Source: Kiritimatiellota bacterium
Lineage (GTDB): Bacteria; Verrucomicrobiota; Kiritimatiellia; JAAZAB01
Length of the DNA stretch: 9,021 nt
Direction: 5' to 3'
NCBI GenBank assembly: GCA_008636095.1
Contig: VSJD01000331.1
Span: 1 to 9,021, forward strand
Shown here: positions 1-6,480 of the stretch, in pieces
How positions within the stretch are numbered: the first letter of the stretch is position 1
Layout: each line of letters starts with the position of its first letter
Position numbers and translations under genes: made by a program
Notes under the pieces: generated by a model
What the model was told of the DNA's origin: nothing
The model's database searches: none
The model's input: the letters and a program-made list of their open reading frames with translations, nothing else

Positions 1-20
1 CCCCCCCCCCCCCCCCCCCC
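1..20. other. Homopolymer C run at the window edge, probable sequencing artefact
   Basis: Twenty consecutive C at the very edge read as poly-G on the other strand. This is the usual false tail of two-colour sequencing at a contig end. It replaces the 3' end of the response regulator gene, which would otherwise continue in frame as glycines. Confidence 0.75.
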
Positions 21-481
21 GTAAAAAGACATCCTAAGTGACTTAATGGCAAAGCATTACACTTGGTCCAATAGGTCGCTACGTAACGGATTATTTCCGC
101 AAATTCCTTGAAATCCACCGGCTTCGCAATGTAACTGTTGGCGCCCAACTGATAGCTGGTCATGACATCATACTCTGATTGGGATGTGGATAACATCACC
201 ACCGGCACCGGCCGGGTACGGGTGTCGGCCTTGAGTTGCTTAAGCACTTCCAATCCATCCACTTTAGGCAACTTGACATCAATTAAAATAAGTCTCAGGC
301 CGGCGAGGTTGGCGCCTTCCTTTCCGGCTGAGCCGAAGAAATATTCGAGCGCTTCGGCGCCATCGCGCACAACACGAATGTTCCAGGAAACACCGTTTGT
401 ATGCAGGGCATGAAATAACAATTCCACATCGTTGGGATTATCTTCCACCACGACAATGTCTGGCTGAGCGGTCTCCGTCAT
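21..481 (-). CDS. Stand-alone response regulator (REC only), 3' end missing
   Basis: A single receiver domain fills the readable part (about 153 residues) with no output domain. Visible residues are the acidic pair Glu13-Asp14, phospho-acceptor Asp68 in a LILIDVKLP strand, Ser98 in VVMLSTS, and Lys120 followed by Pro121. This is the pattern of Rcp1/CheY-like regulators of about 140-150 residues, which receive a phosphate from a partner kinase and act by protein contact in the cytoplasm. The start ATG (481-479) overlaps the TGA of the upstream kinase as ATGA, implying translational coupling and a cognate pair. No stop codon is seen: the frame runs into the 20-C edge, where it would read only glycine. 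The last genuine residues come after the expected final helix, so probably only a few codons are lost. Family assignment is secure; the role and the true C-terminus are not. Confidence 0.88.
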
Positions 482-3400
482 ACTGCATTCCTCCCACTTA
501 ACGTAAAATACACGGTCGCGCCTTTATCTGGCGCCGCCTCGATCCAAACACGCCCGCCATGCCGCCGGACAATCTGTTTGACGTTGGCCAACCCAACGCC
601 GGTGCCTTCATACTCCTCGGCTTTGTGGAGGCGCTGAAACACCGTAAAAATCTTGCCGGCATATTTCATGTCAAAGCCCGCGCCGTTGTCCTTGACAAAA
701 TAGACGCTTTCGCCGCCCTGTTCCTGACAGCCGATTTCAATAACGGCCTGCTCCCGCCGGCGCGTGAACTTAAGGGCATTCGAAATCAGATTGGCATACA
801 CTTGCCGGAGCATAATTGGATCAGCCTGGCACGGCGGCAAATCCCCCACCCGCACATCAACTTCGCGTCCCTTCTGTTCGTCCTTCAGTTCTCCCAGGAC
901 TTCTCGAATAATTTTCTCCGGCATGACAGGTTGCGTCTTCAGCGGCTGGCGGCTCAGGCGCGAAAAATCCAAAAGATGATTGATCAATGCGCCCATCTGC
1001 TGAGTGTTATTCCGCACCACCTCCAGGCAATGGCGGCCATCGGCCGTCAGAACCGAAGACCGATCCTCCTGTAATATGCACGAAAAACCGTCTATGGCGC
1101 GCAGAGGAGCGATTAAATCGTGCGAGATTGAATATGCAAAAGACTCCAGTTCCTGATTGGCGGCGGCCAGTTCGACAGTCCGGTCTTTAACGCGTTGTTC
1201 CAGGGTTGCGTTGAGTTTCCGGATTTCCTCCTCCGTCCGCTTACGCTCTTCCTCCACGCTGATGGCCGACGCGATGATACCCATAATCTTTTTGTCGTCT
1301 TCCGTGGGATAGCAATCCTTCTGGTACACCACACAGAGCGAACCAACCGGCTGTCCCCCGCACTTAACTGTCTTGCCGACATAAGTCTGCAAACCATATC
1401 GGACAACATTAGGATCGCTCTGGGTATAGGTGGAGGATGGCAGGTTCCGGATCACCACAACCTCCTCCGAATTTCGCTGGATTACATCGTAACAGATATG
1501 GCCTTCGGGTTTATCCTTCGGATTGTAATCAACCGGAACATGCCATTGGCCCAGCGAACATAGCATATTTCCTTCCAGGCGATTATAGAGCGCACAGGTT
1601 CCGTCCAGAAGTTCGCCGCACAGGGCCGTCAGGCGATTGAGATTTTCAGTGGCATCACTGCCCTGTTTCAGGAAACACGCATTAATCTTAGTCAACCGAT
1701 CTTCTTGACGCTTGCGTTCGGTAATGTCGGATACTATCCCGTTAAAAACAATTTCGTTTTCACGCAGCGACGGAGTGGAGTTTCCGGAAAACCAAACTTT
1801 CTCACCCGAAGGCTTTTGTAATATCCCTTCATATTTCCATTCGCTTGTTTCCTTAACCGATTTCTCAATTGATGTTATAAAACCTTGCCTGTGTTCAGGA
1901 ATAACCAGTGCCATGAAACGTTCTAAATACCCCTTTAAGTCAGGTTTGAGGCCAATGATTCGTTCCGACATATTGCTTATATAATAAAACCCCATTTCTC
2001 CGTTCGGCCTGGCATAGAACTGATAGACAACACTGGGAATCCGAGTTGTCATTTCAAGCAACAGCACTTCGCTCTTTTTAAGAGCCTCTTCCGTCCGCTT
2101 GCGTTCGGTGATGTCTTCAAACATCACCACGAAACATTCCATTTTGCCACCGGCGTTCTTAACGGGAAACACGGTGGAGCGGAAACATACCAGTTTATCC
2201 GGCAGTTCCGGATACAGCCAATGGGGATTATACCACACCTCCGGGTTCACGTGTGTTTTACCCGCAAGCTGGACTTCACGAAACTCATCCTTATTGGCAG
2301 TGGGATCGTCAAAAAGACACCAGTCGGCCGGCGGCATTGCATGGAACATATCGAGAAACGCCTGGTTTGCCCTGACATGATGGCCCCCGGCATCAAGGAT
2401 TTGAATCCCATAGGGGTTCAAGTCAATAATGGAGTTCAACGTGGCGCGCTCTTGTTGCAGCAAACCTTCCGATCGCTTGCGCTCAGTGATGTCGCGGGAG
2501 ATACCGAGAACCGCATCCACTCTTCCACCCGGGCTCTTGAGCGGAACCAGATGGGTTTCCTGCCATTGGGTAATTCCCGCCAGTTCCGTTTTCTGCTCCG
2601 CAAAAAGCGACTCTCCGGTGGCAAAGACCTGGTCGAGCGACAGTTTCTGGCTGGCAGCTACCGCCGGCGGAAAAAACGAGGCCCGGGGTTTACCGTTCAC
2701 CTCCGCGGCGGGACGCCCGAGGGCTTTCAGGGCCACGGGGTTGACATACTGGACAGTATCGTCCCGGTCAATGACATAGATAAGGTCGAACGACGATTCA
2801 ATCAAGGTTCGGTAGTGTTGCTCGCTCTTTCGTAACGCTTCCTCCGTCCGCTTGCGCTCGGTAATTACGTCAAATACAGCCACAAAGCATTCTTTTTCAG
2901 GGCTGTAAACTGAGACCGCAAACCACATCTTTAAGGCTTCAATATACTTTTCAAACCTCTCTGGCTTGCCGGTCAAAGCCACCCTGCCGTAAATTTCCAA
3001 CAACCCCGGATCCGACTCTCGTATACCCGGAATGACTTCAGATGCTTTTTTCCCGACTACGCTCTTCAACCCGGTCAGGGATTCAAAAGCGCTGTTAACA
3101 TTAAGGTAAACAAAGTCTTGTGGACGCCCTTGATCAAAAATCATCCTACAATACGAAAATCCGTTCAGCATGTTATCAAACAATGAACGATAGAGCTCCT
3201 CTCTCTCCCGCAGTTCTTCCTGCGACTTAAAGAGGTTAAAAGCCATCTCGATTGAGGATTGGAGCACGACATCACCGGAGTTCTTGATTACGCAGCCGTA
3301 GCCGGCGACCTCTTTGATTCGCTCCACATATTCCTTTTCCGTGTGCACGGTGAGAAACACGATGGGGAGATGACGCTTCCCGAAAATCTGCCTGGCCGCT

Positions 3401-3606
3401 TCCGCGCCGTCCATGCCAGGGCCCAGTTCAATGTCCATGAGAACAAGGGCGATTTTGTCATTGCCGGTTGCAATTTGGACCGCCTCTTCGCCGGATTTTG
3501 CGGTGACAACAGCGTAACCAAAGCCCTTGAGCAGATGCGCCTCGACCATCATGGTGGCGGCGTCATCTTCAACGAGCAGGATGGTTTTCTGTTCCTGATT
3601 TTTCAT
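478..3606 (-). CDS. Soluble multi-PAS/GAF hybrid sensor histidine kinase with N-terminal receiver domain
   Basis: A 1042-residue protein when started at the ATG at 3606, directly before the receiver domain; an in-frame ATG 27 codons upstream (3687) adds residues unlike any domain and overlaps the hairpin spacer. Approximate domain order: REC 7-122 (Asp58, Thr86, Lys108); four PAS units near 137-258, 262-383, 386-510 and 514-640, each closing with an ITERKR-type linker; GAF 640-790; coiled coil 786-822; HisKA with phospho-acceptor His829 in SISHDLIAPLR; HATPase_c about 925-1037 with N-box NLISNALKF, a DNGAGF motif and GTGVGLANV. There is no signal peptide or membrane segment, so it should sense intracellular or diffusible cues in the cytoplasm. 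The receiver domain at the N-terminus suggests it is itself a phosphorylation target. It is followed, with ATGA overlap, by a REC-only regulator that is its likely partner. The signal sensed is unknown, and no PAS heme- or flavin-binding signature was identified. No strong ribosome binding site is visible before 3606. Confidence 0.9.
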   Translation of the reverse strand: MKNQEQKTILLVEDDAATMMVEAHLLKGFGYAVVTAKSGEEAVQIATGNDKIALVLMDIELGPGMDGAEAARQIFGKRHLPIVFLTVHTEKEYVERIKEVAGYGCVIKNSGDVVLQSSIEMAFNLFKSQEELREREELYRSLFDNMLNGFSYCRMIFDQGRPQDFVYLNVNSAFESLTGLKSVVGKKASEVIPGIRESDPGLLEIYGRVALTGKPERFEKYIEALKMWFAVSVYSPEKECFVAVFDVITERKRTEEALRKSEQHYRTLIESSFDLIYVIDRDDTVQYVNPVALKALGRPAAEVNGKPRASFFPPAVAASQKLSLDQVFATGESLFAEQKTELAGITQWQETHLVPLKSPGGRVDAVLGISRDITERKRSEGLLQQERATLNSIIDLNPYGIQILDAGGHHVRANQAFLDMFHAMPPADWCLFDDPTANKDEFREVQLAGKTHVNPEVWYNPHWLYPELPDKLVCFRSTVFPVKNAGGKMECFVVMFEDITERKRTEEALKKSEVLLLEMTTRIPSVVYQFYARPNGEMGFYYISNMSERIIGLKPDLKGYLERFMALVIPEHRQGFITSIEKSVKETSEWKYEGILQKPSGEKVWFSGNSTPSLRENEIVFNGIVSDITERKRQEDRLTKINACFLKQGSDATENLNRLTALCGELLDGTCALYNRLEGNMLCSLGQWHVPVDYNPKDKPEGHICYDVIQRNSEEVVVIRNLPSSTYTQSDPNVVRYGLQTYVGKTVKCGGQPVGSLCVVYQKDCYPTEDDKKIMGIIASAISVEEERKRTEEEIRKLNATLEQRVKDRTVELAAANQELESFAYSISHDLIAPLRAIDGFSCILQEDRSSVLTADGRHCLEVVRNNTQQMGALINHLLDFSRLSRQPLKTQPVMPEKIIREVLGELKDEQKGREVDVRVGDLPPCQADPIMLRQVYANLISNALKFTRRREQAVIEIGCQEQGGESVYFVKDNGAGFDMKYAGKIFTVFQRLHKAEEYEGTGVGLANVKQIVRRHGGRVWIEAAPDKGATVYFTLSGRNAV

Positions 3607-3674
3607 GGCATTGATTTGTCCGCGATTAACGTGGGTGGCACATACTATCCAAGGTAAAAACCTTTGGAAACATA

Positions 3675-3699
3675 AAACGCACCCCACAGGGGTGCATTT
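3675..3699 (-). terminator. Candidate intrinsic terminator after gvpJ
   Basis: Perfect 7-bp stem GCACCCC/GGGGTGC with a 3-base loop (3679-3695). Read on the minus strand it is followed by GTTTTATG, a short T-rich tract. Beyond one mismatch, three further A-T pairs can extend the stem. It lies about 220 bases past the gvpJ stop and before the kinase start, as expected of a terminator separating the gvp transcript from the kinase. The T tract is short, so termination may be partial. Confidence 0.45.
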
Positions 3700-3718
3700 C
3701 CCAAATACAACGTTTTTC

Positions 3719-3734
3719 CTGGCGATCTCGCCAG
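3719..3734. repeat. Short perfect inverted repeat in spacer
   Basis: The arms CTGGCGA and TCGCCAG (7 bp) flank a 2-base centre. Neither side carries a proper T tract in the right orientation (the T run lies on the 5' side when read on the plus strand), so it is not a standard terminator. It could be a protein-binding palindrome or part of a dispersed repeat. Confidence 0.5.
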
Positions 3735-3874
3735 CCTCAAGGTTCTACCATGGGCTTTTATGTAGCACCCCGTTCCGTCTTCGCCAGGGCACTCCCCCTT
3801 ATGCGACTCGCCCTCGCGTAGCGCTATGGCGGAGCAGCAGGGATCCGCTTCCACCATCGACAATGCTATGGCAG

Positions 3875-3912
3875 ACAGGTCGGCGGGACAAGTCGGCGGA
3901 CAAGTTGCGGCG
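3875..3912. repeat. Three imperfect 12-13 bp tandem units
   Basis: Successive units read approximately ACAGGTCGGCGGG, ACAAGTCGGCGG and ACAAGTTGCGGC. They end just beyond the 3' end of gvpJ (stop at 3915-3917). No coding role is apparent; the function is unknown. Confidence 0.5.
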
Positions 3913-3914
3913 CA

Positions 3915-4235
3915 TTATCCCTGGGCGGCGGCGGGCTTAATCCGGGACTCCAGCTGTTCTATGCGCTTCAGCAGGTCCGTATTTTTTGCTTCCAATTCGG
4001 TTTCTTTCGCCTTCGTGGATAAATAGGCATCCGTCTGCCACCAATTGATGCCCATCTCCAGCGCCTTGTCCACGGAAGCGATCAGGAGCCGGATTTTGAT
4101 GGTCAGCAGGTCAATATCGGCGATCTGGATTTTGATGTCACCGGCAATCACAATGCCTTTATCCAGAACCCGCTCCAGGATATCGGCCAGGTTTGTGGCA
4201 TTAATTGAATGGGTCATTAACTTTTCGTTGCTCAT
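3915..4235 (-). CDS. gvpJ: Gas vesicle protein GvpJ (GvpA family, minor shell protein)
   Basis: A 106-residue member of the GvpA/J/M/S family of small hydrophobic shell proteins. The core motifs ILERVLDKGIVIAGD, IADIDLLTIKIRLLIASVD and MGINWW, followed by a charged helical tail with heptad character (about residues 75-100), match GvpJ as I recall it from Bacillus megaterium rather than the major shell protein GvpA, whose DAW-x-RVSLVGIELL segment is absent. GvpJ is a minor component thought to act in nucleation or capping of the growing shell. The start at 4235 is chosen because AAGGAG lies about 8 bases upstream; an ATG 14 codons earlier has no such site. It is the last gene of the cluster, 60 bases after the small Cys-rich gene, and is followed by the candidate terminator. 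Confidence 0.92.
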   Translation of the reverse strand: MSNEKLMTHSINATNLADILERVLDKGIVIAGDIKIQIADIDLLTIKIRLLIASVDKALEMGINWWQTDAYLSTKAKETELEAKNTDLLKRIEQLESRIKPAAAQG

Positions 4236-4295
4236 AGGCTGTTCTCCTTTTTTGAATGCAAAATCTTTGTTCTTCAAGTTTTCCGCTCATCGTAT

Positions 4296-4559
4296 TCAGG
4301 CCAGTTTGCGGGCCAGAATAATCACGTCGGCTACGCGCTTGCGCACCGTGGCCAGGAAGTGGCAAGGCCGGCAATCCACGCCATCGCTCTTATAATCCGG
4401 GCATTCCAAAAGCACATTGACTTCCTTCTGTAATTCCAGCGCCAAGGCGGCCTTTTCGTGAACAGGCTCGGCCTGATTAATGCTTTCCGTCAGTTTATTA
4501 ATACCCGGTTCCTGTTTTAGAAAAGTCGGACATTGGATGCCGGGTTCTTTTGTATGCAT
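4296..4559 (-). CDS. Small Cys-rich protein of unknown function inside the gvp cluster
   Basis: 87 residues, not a recognised Gvp family. The first half is polar and helix-prone (about 22-50). The second half carries Cys53-Pro, then Cys63-x-x-Cys66-His67, followed by a basic helix rich in V, I, A, R and K (about 69-87). Another Cys is at position 10. The spacing of Cys53, Cys63, Cys66 and His67 is compatible with binding one metal ion or a redox role, but this is inference. A good ribosome binding site (GGAAGGG, 6 bases before ATG) and its position, 12 bases after gvpK and 60 before gvpJ, argue that it is a genuine expressed gene of the operon. There is no signal peptide or membrane span. Confidence 0.75.
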   Translation of the reverse strand: MHTKEPGIQCPTFLKQEPGINKLTESINQAEPVHEKAALALELQKEVNVLLECPDYKSDGVDCRPCHFLATVRKRVADVIILARKLA

Positions 4560-4571
4560 GGTTGGCCCTTC

Positions 4572-4907
4572 CTACATCAAATCGCCCAGCGGGCCCAGGT
4601 GAAGGTTCAAATCTTCATCCTTCAGCCCGAACACTTGTTTCAACTCCCCCATTTTTTGTTCCAGCTTCATCAGGGTTTCGCCAACGCGCTCAATTTCCTC
4701 ATCGGTCAATGATCGGTTTTCCACACGACGCATGGCCTGTTTTTCCATCAGTTTGCGAATCAGTTCAATCAGCGTCAGAACCAGCTTAGCCAATCCTTTG
4801 TCCACGTTGTCGGGATTGGCTTCAATGCGACGGGGCAGGATATTCGACACCTGAACCAGCTCCTGCGCAAAGGCCTCGGGCGCGTCGGTTTCAACGATTC
4901 GGTTCAT
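4572..4907 (-). CDS. gvpK: Gas vesicle protein GvpK
   Basis: A 111-residue protein with the GvpK signature throughout: an N-terminal region containing NPDNVDKGLAKLVLTLIELIRKLMEKQAMRRVE (about residues 33-65), then LTDEEIERVGETLMKLE and the terminal DLNLHLGPLGDL. GvpK is a conserved, mainly helical accessory protein required for vesicle formation in several bacteria; its precise role is not settled. Start: an in-frame ATG at 4913 sits too close to the AAGG site, whereas the ATG at 4907 is about 6 bases from it, so 4907 is preferred. It follows the third gvpF/L gene by about 10 bases and precedes the Cys-rich gene by 12. Confidence 0.95.
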   Translation of the reverse strand: MNRIVETDAPEAFAQELVQVSNILPRRIEANPDNVDKGLAKLVLTLIELIRKLMEKQAMRRVENRSLTDEEIERVGETLMKLEQKMGELKQVFGLKDEDLNLHLGPLGDLM

Positions 4908-4917
4908 AATCATCCTT

Positions 4918-5697
4918 CTAAAGCAAGGTAACAGCAGTCGGCTTATTTATAACATCTGATCTCTGAGGCTCTGACCTCTGCCTCATGCGCACAAAATTAT
5001 AGGGCGGCCAGGGGCCGCTGAACAAGTAACGAAGATCGCCGTCTTCGCGTTGCATGTCCGCATAGGCCTGTTTGAATTCTTCCTGCCGGTCGGCCTCCAC
5101 CAGATATACAGCCTTCAAAAGCAGGTTGGGTGTGAGGAGCCGCTCCAGTTTTTTCTCCACCGTCCAGCGACTGAATCGCCGGTCAATCTCCGCGATCCGG
5201 CGGTCGGCCTCGGTTTCCATAAGCTGATTGATACGGAATGCGCCAAACCGCTTGGCCATGTATTGTCCCGCCGCCGAATTTGACAGGCCATGCCCGCCGG
5301 ATTTGGCAGGAGGAAGCGACTGGACAACCTGTCGTTCGACGCTTTCTGCCGGCCATAGCACCTTGAGGCTAAACTCAACCTTGTGGCGGAGCCTGGCCAG
5401 ATTCTCCCGGAATTCCGTCACATGTTCCACCATCATGATCAGAACCTCCTTCTGGCTTGCAAACAGGGTGCCGAACCGGAAAGGAAGCACTGTGGCAATC
5501 GTCATCAGCTTCTCCACGACGGCTTCATGGACCAGGGCATCATCCGGGCCGAGGCGGCCGCCGGCCCGCTCGAGATTGCTGAAGGCAGCGCTCATCCCAC
5601 CGCAGGCGATAAACCCCACCGGCGAGCAGTCCAACCCCAACAACGGCGCTGCGAACTCCAGTTCCGAATCCATGACCGCGTAGATGTAGAGACTCAT
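4918..5697 (-). CDS. Third GvpF/GvpL-family gas vesicle protein
   Basis: 259 residues, the usual length of the GvpF/L family. Family landmarks: N-terminal LYIYAV, VLPFRFGTLF near residue 75, a central helical region (about 85-190), LLLKAVYLVE near 197, and the C-terminal GPWPPYNF. A tail of about 27 polar residues follows this last motif and is longer than in the other two copies. GvpF/L proteins bind GvpA and are thought to keep it soluble or to nucleate assembly; GvpF has been reported at the gas-facing surface. The copy lies between the membrane zinc-ribbon gene and gvpK, a place where the standard F-G-L-S-K-J layout has no gvpF/L gene. No clear ribosome binding site precedes the ATG at 5697. 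GvpF and GvpL are hard to separate by eye, so no symbol is assigned. Confidence 0.92.
   Translation of the reverse strand: MSLYIYAVMDSELEFAAPLLGLDCSPVGFIACGGMSAAFSNLERAGGRLGPDDALVHEAVVEKLMTIATVLPFRFGTLFASQKEVLIMMVEHVTEFRENLARLRHKVEFSLKVLWPAESVERQVVQSLPPAKSGGHGLSNSAAGQYMAKRFGAFRINQLMETEADRRIAEIDRRFSRWTVEKKLERLLTPNLLLKAVYLVEADRQEEFKQAYADMQREDGDLRYLFSGPWPPYNFVRMRQRSEPQRSDVINKPTAVTLL
4994..5017. repeat. 24-bp exact repeat, copy in third gvpF/L
   Basis: This stretch is identical base for base to 6510-6533 in gvpL. Both encode the GPWPPYNF region at the protein C-terminus. It reflects paralogy with strong conservation, or recent gene conversion between the two copies. Confidence 0.8.
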
Positions 5698-5774
5698 TTT
5701 ATAAAATGCAGAATGATAATATGACCAATCAAAAGAGCCCCTTGCAAAACCACCAAAATGCGCCCAATGCCGCC

Positions 5775-6218
5775 TTACTCGTTTTTAACAGAAGACTGCT
5801 GGTTGATCGACTGCATAGCTTTCTCCATGCAGTCCGGGCATAGTCCGTGAGTAAAGGTCAGCAGGGAATTATCGCTGATGTATTCTTCCATCTGTTTCCA
5901 ATGGTTCTGGTTCACGCGCACCTTGTTACAACTGGAACAAACGGAAATCATCGAATTCAAAACCCGTTTCTGCTGAAGATAGGTATTGCCAATGGCCACA
6001 ATCGCCGCCACCAGCACGGCGGCCGTCAACAGGCACCCCCGAAAAATATTTACATCCTGCGGGTCAGTGCCGAAAAGCAAGGCCGGCATGTCCCGCACTT
6101 CGTTGACCCAGACCACCAGGATCAGCATGATAAACGTCAAAAACTGCCAGAAGCCGATATACGCAAAGGGATCTTTGGGCAGATGAATCGGCTCGTTTTT
6201 TGAAGGTTTTGTGTTCAT
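5775..6218 (-). CDS. Two-TM membrane protein with C-terminal Cys4 zinc-ribbon-like domain
   Basis: 147 residues from the ATG at 6218 (AAGG about 9 bases upstream); earlier in-frame starts lie within gvpS. Two hydrophobic segments at about 20-38 and 61-79 are joined by a 22-residue loop. Lysines before the first and QQKR after the second segment suggest both termini face the cytoplasm. The C-terminal domain has Cys94-x-x-Cys97 and Cys127-x-x-Cys130, with Trp107, a YIS motif and His124-Gly before the second pair. This resembles the CSSCKKIRDD...HGICPEC module often found at the end of PAS or receiver proteins in environmental bacteria. Function is unknown; metal binding by the four cysteines is inferred. 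It lies 25 bases after gvpS and 77 bases before the third gvpF/L, same strand, so it is probably co-transcribed with the gas vesicle genes. Confidence 0.82.
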   Translation of the reverse strand: MNTKPSKNEPIHLPKDPFAYIGFWQFLTFIMLILVVWVNEVRDMPALLFGTDPQDVNIFRGCLLTAAVLVAAIVAIGNTYLQQKRVLNSMISVCSSCNKVRVNQNHWKQMEEYISDNSLLTFTHGLCPDCMEKAMQSINQQSSVKNE

Positions 6219-6243
6219 ATACAAACGCCTTAAGACACAAATA

Positions 6244-6480
6244 TCAGGTTTGTGGTTTTCCCCCGTCGGCGCCTGGTGCCGACGGGGCATTTCCCCCGCC
6301 GCTCCGCAGGCGTTCCATGGTTTCCACCGAACTGAGCAGGACCCGCAAGCCGACGTAAATCAAGTCCACATCGGCCACCGAGATCACCGCATCACCGGCC
6401 ACGACCACGCCCTTTTCCAGGACACGGTCAAGCACTTCCAGAAGCGTAACGTCTTTGGATTGCATGGCTTGATTATGCAT
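6244..6480 (-). CDS. gvpS: Gas vesicle protein GvpS-like (GvpA family, minor shell protein)
   Basis: A 78-residue GvpA-family protein. The conserved part, LLEVLDRVLEKGVVVAGDAVISVADVDLIYVGLRVLLSSVETM (about residues 14-56), matches the GvpS/GvpM branch: the LIY-x-x-LRVLLSSVET segment is what I recall of Bacillus megaterium GvpS and differs from GvpA and GvpJ. The tail is short and rich in Gly, Ala and Pro. Start 6480 is chosen because GGAG lies 10 bases upstream; its ATG overlaps the gvpL stop in the 8-base string ATGCATAA, implying translational coupling. A second ATG at 6465 is possible. It is a minor shell or assembly protein, inferred from the family. Confidence 0.88.
   Translation of the reverse strand: MHNQAMQSKDVTLLEVLDRVLEKGVVVAGDAVISVADVDLIYVGLRVLLSSVETMERLRSGGGNAPSAPGADGGKPQT

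Larger units (their letters stand above)
3607..3914. other. Repeat-rich non-coding spacer between gvpJ and the kinase gene
   Basis: Roughly 300 bases without a credible gene. It contains the hairpin at 3679-3695, a second perfect-arm hairpin at 3719-3734, two copies of GCTATGGC followed by similar sequence (3823 and 3865), and three imperfect 12-13 bp units around 3875-3912. A 72-codon minus-strand reading frame (3863-3645) crosses all but the last of these and resembles no protein I recognise. The sequence looks like decayed dispersed repeats rather than a gene. The promoter for the kinase must lie here if the kinase is not read from the gvp transcript, but I see no convincing -35/-10 pair. 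Confidence 0.6.

Noticed and set aside
2221..2835. Plus-strand open frames of up to 204 codons opposite the kinase gene
   Set aside because: Antisense shadows of a strongly coding gene, with no domains and no ribosome sites.
3607..3687. 27-residue N-terminal extension of the kinase (MGCVLCFQRF...)
   Set aside because: It overlaps the terminator-like hairpin and precedes a receiver domain that starts naturally a few residues after the ATG at 3606. It also has no signal-peptide logic for a cytoplasmic kinase.
3645..3863. Minus-strand 72-codon reading frame between gvpJ and the kinase
   Set aside because: It runs through both hairpins and most of the short repeats, lacks a clear ribosome binding site and resembles no protein I recognise; more likely translated repeat sequence.
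5698..5774. Possible internal promoter before the third gvpF/L gene (TTGCAA and CATATT, 18 bases apart on the minus strand)
   Set aside because: Both hexamers match consensus at only four of six positions, and the surrounding genes are closely spaced, so co-transcription explains expression equally well.
6244..6480. Calling the 78-residue GvpA-family protein the major shell protein GvpA
   Set aside because: It has the LIYVGLRVLLSSVET segment of the S/M branch and lacks the DAW and VSLVGIEL segments of GvpA.
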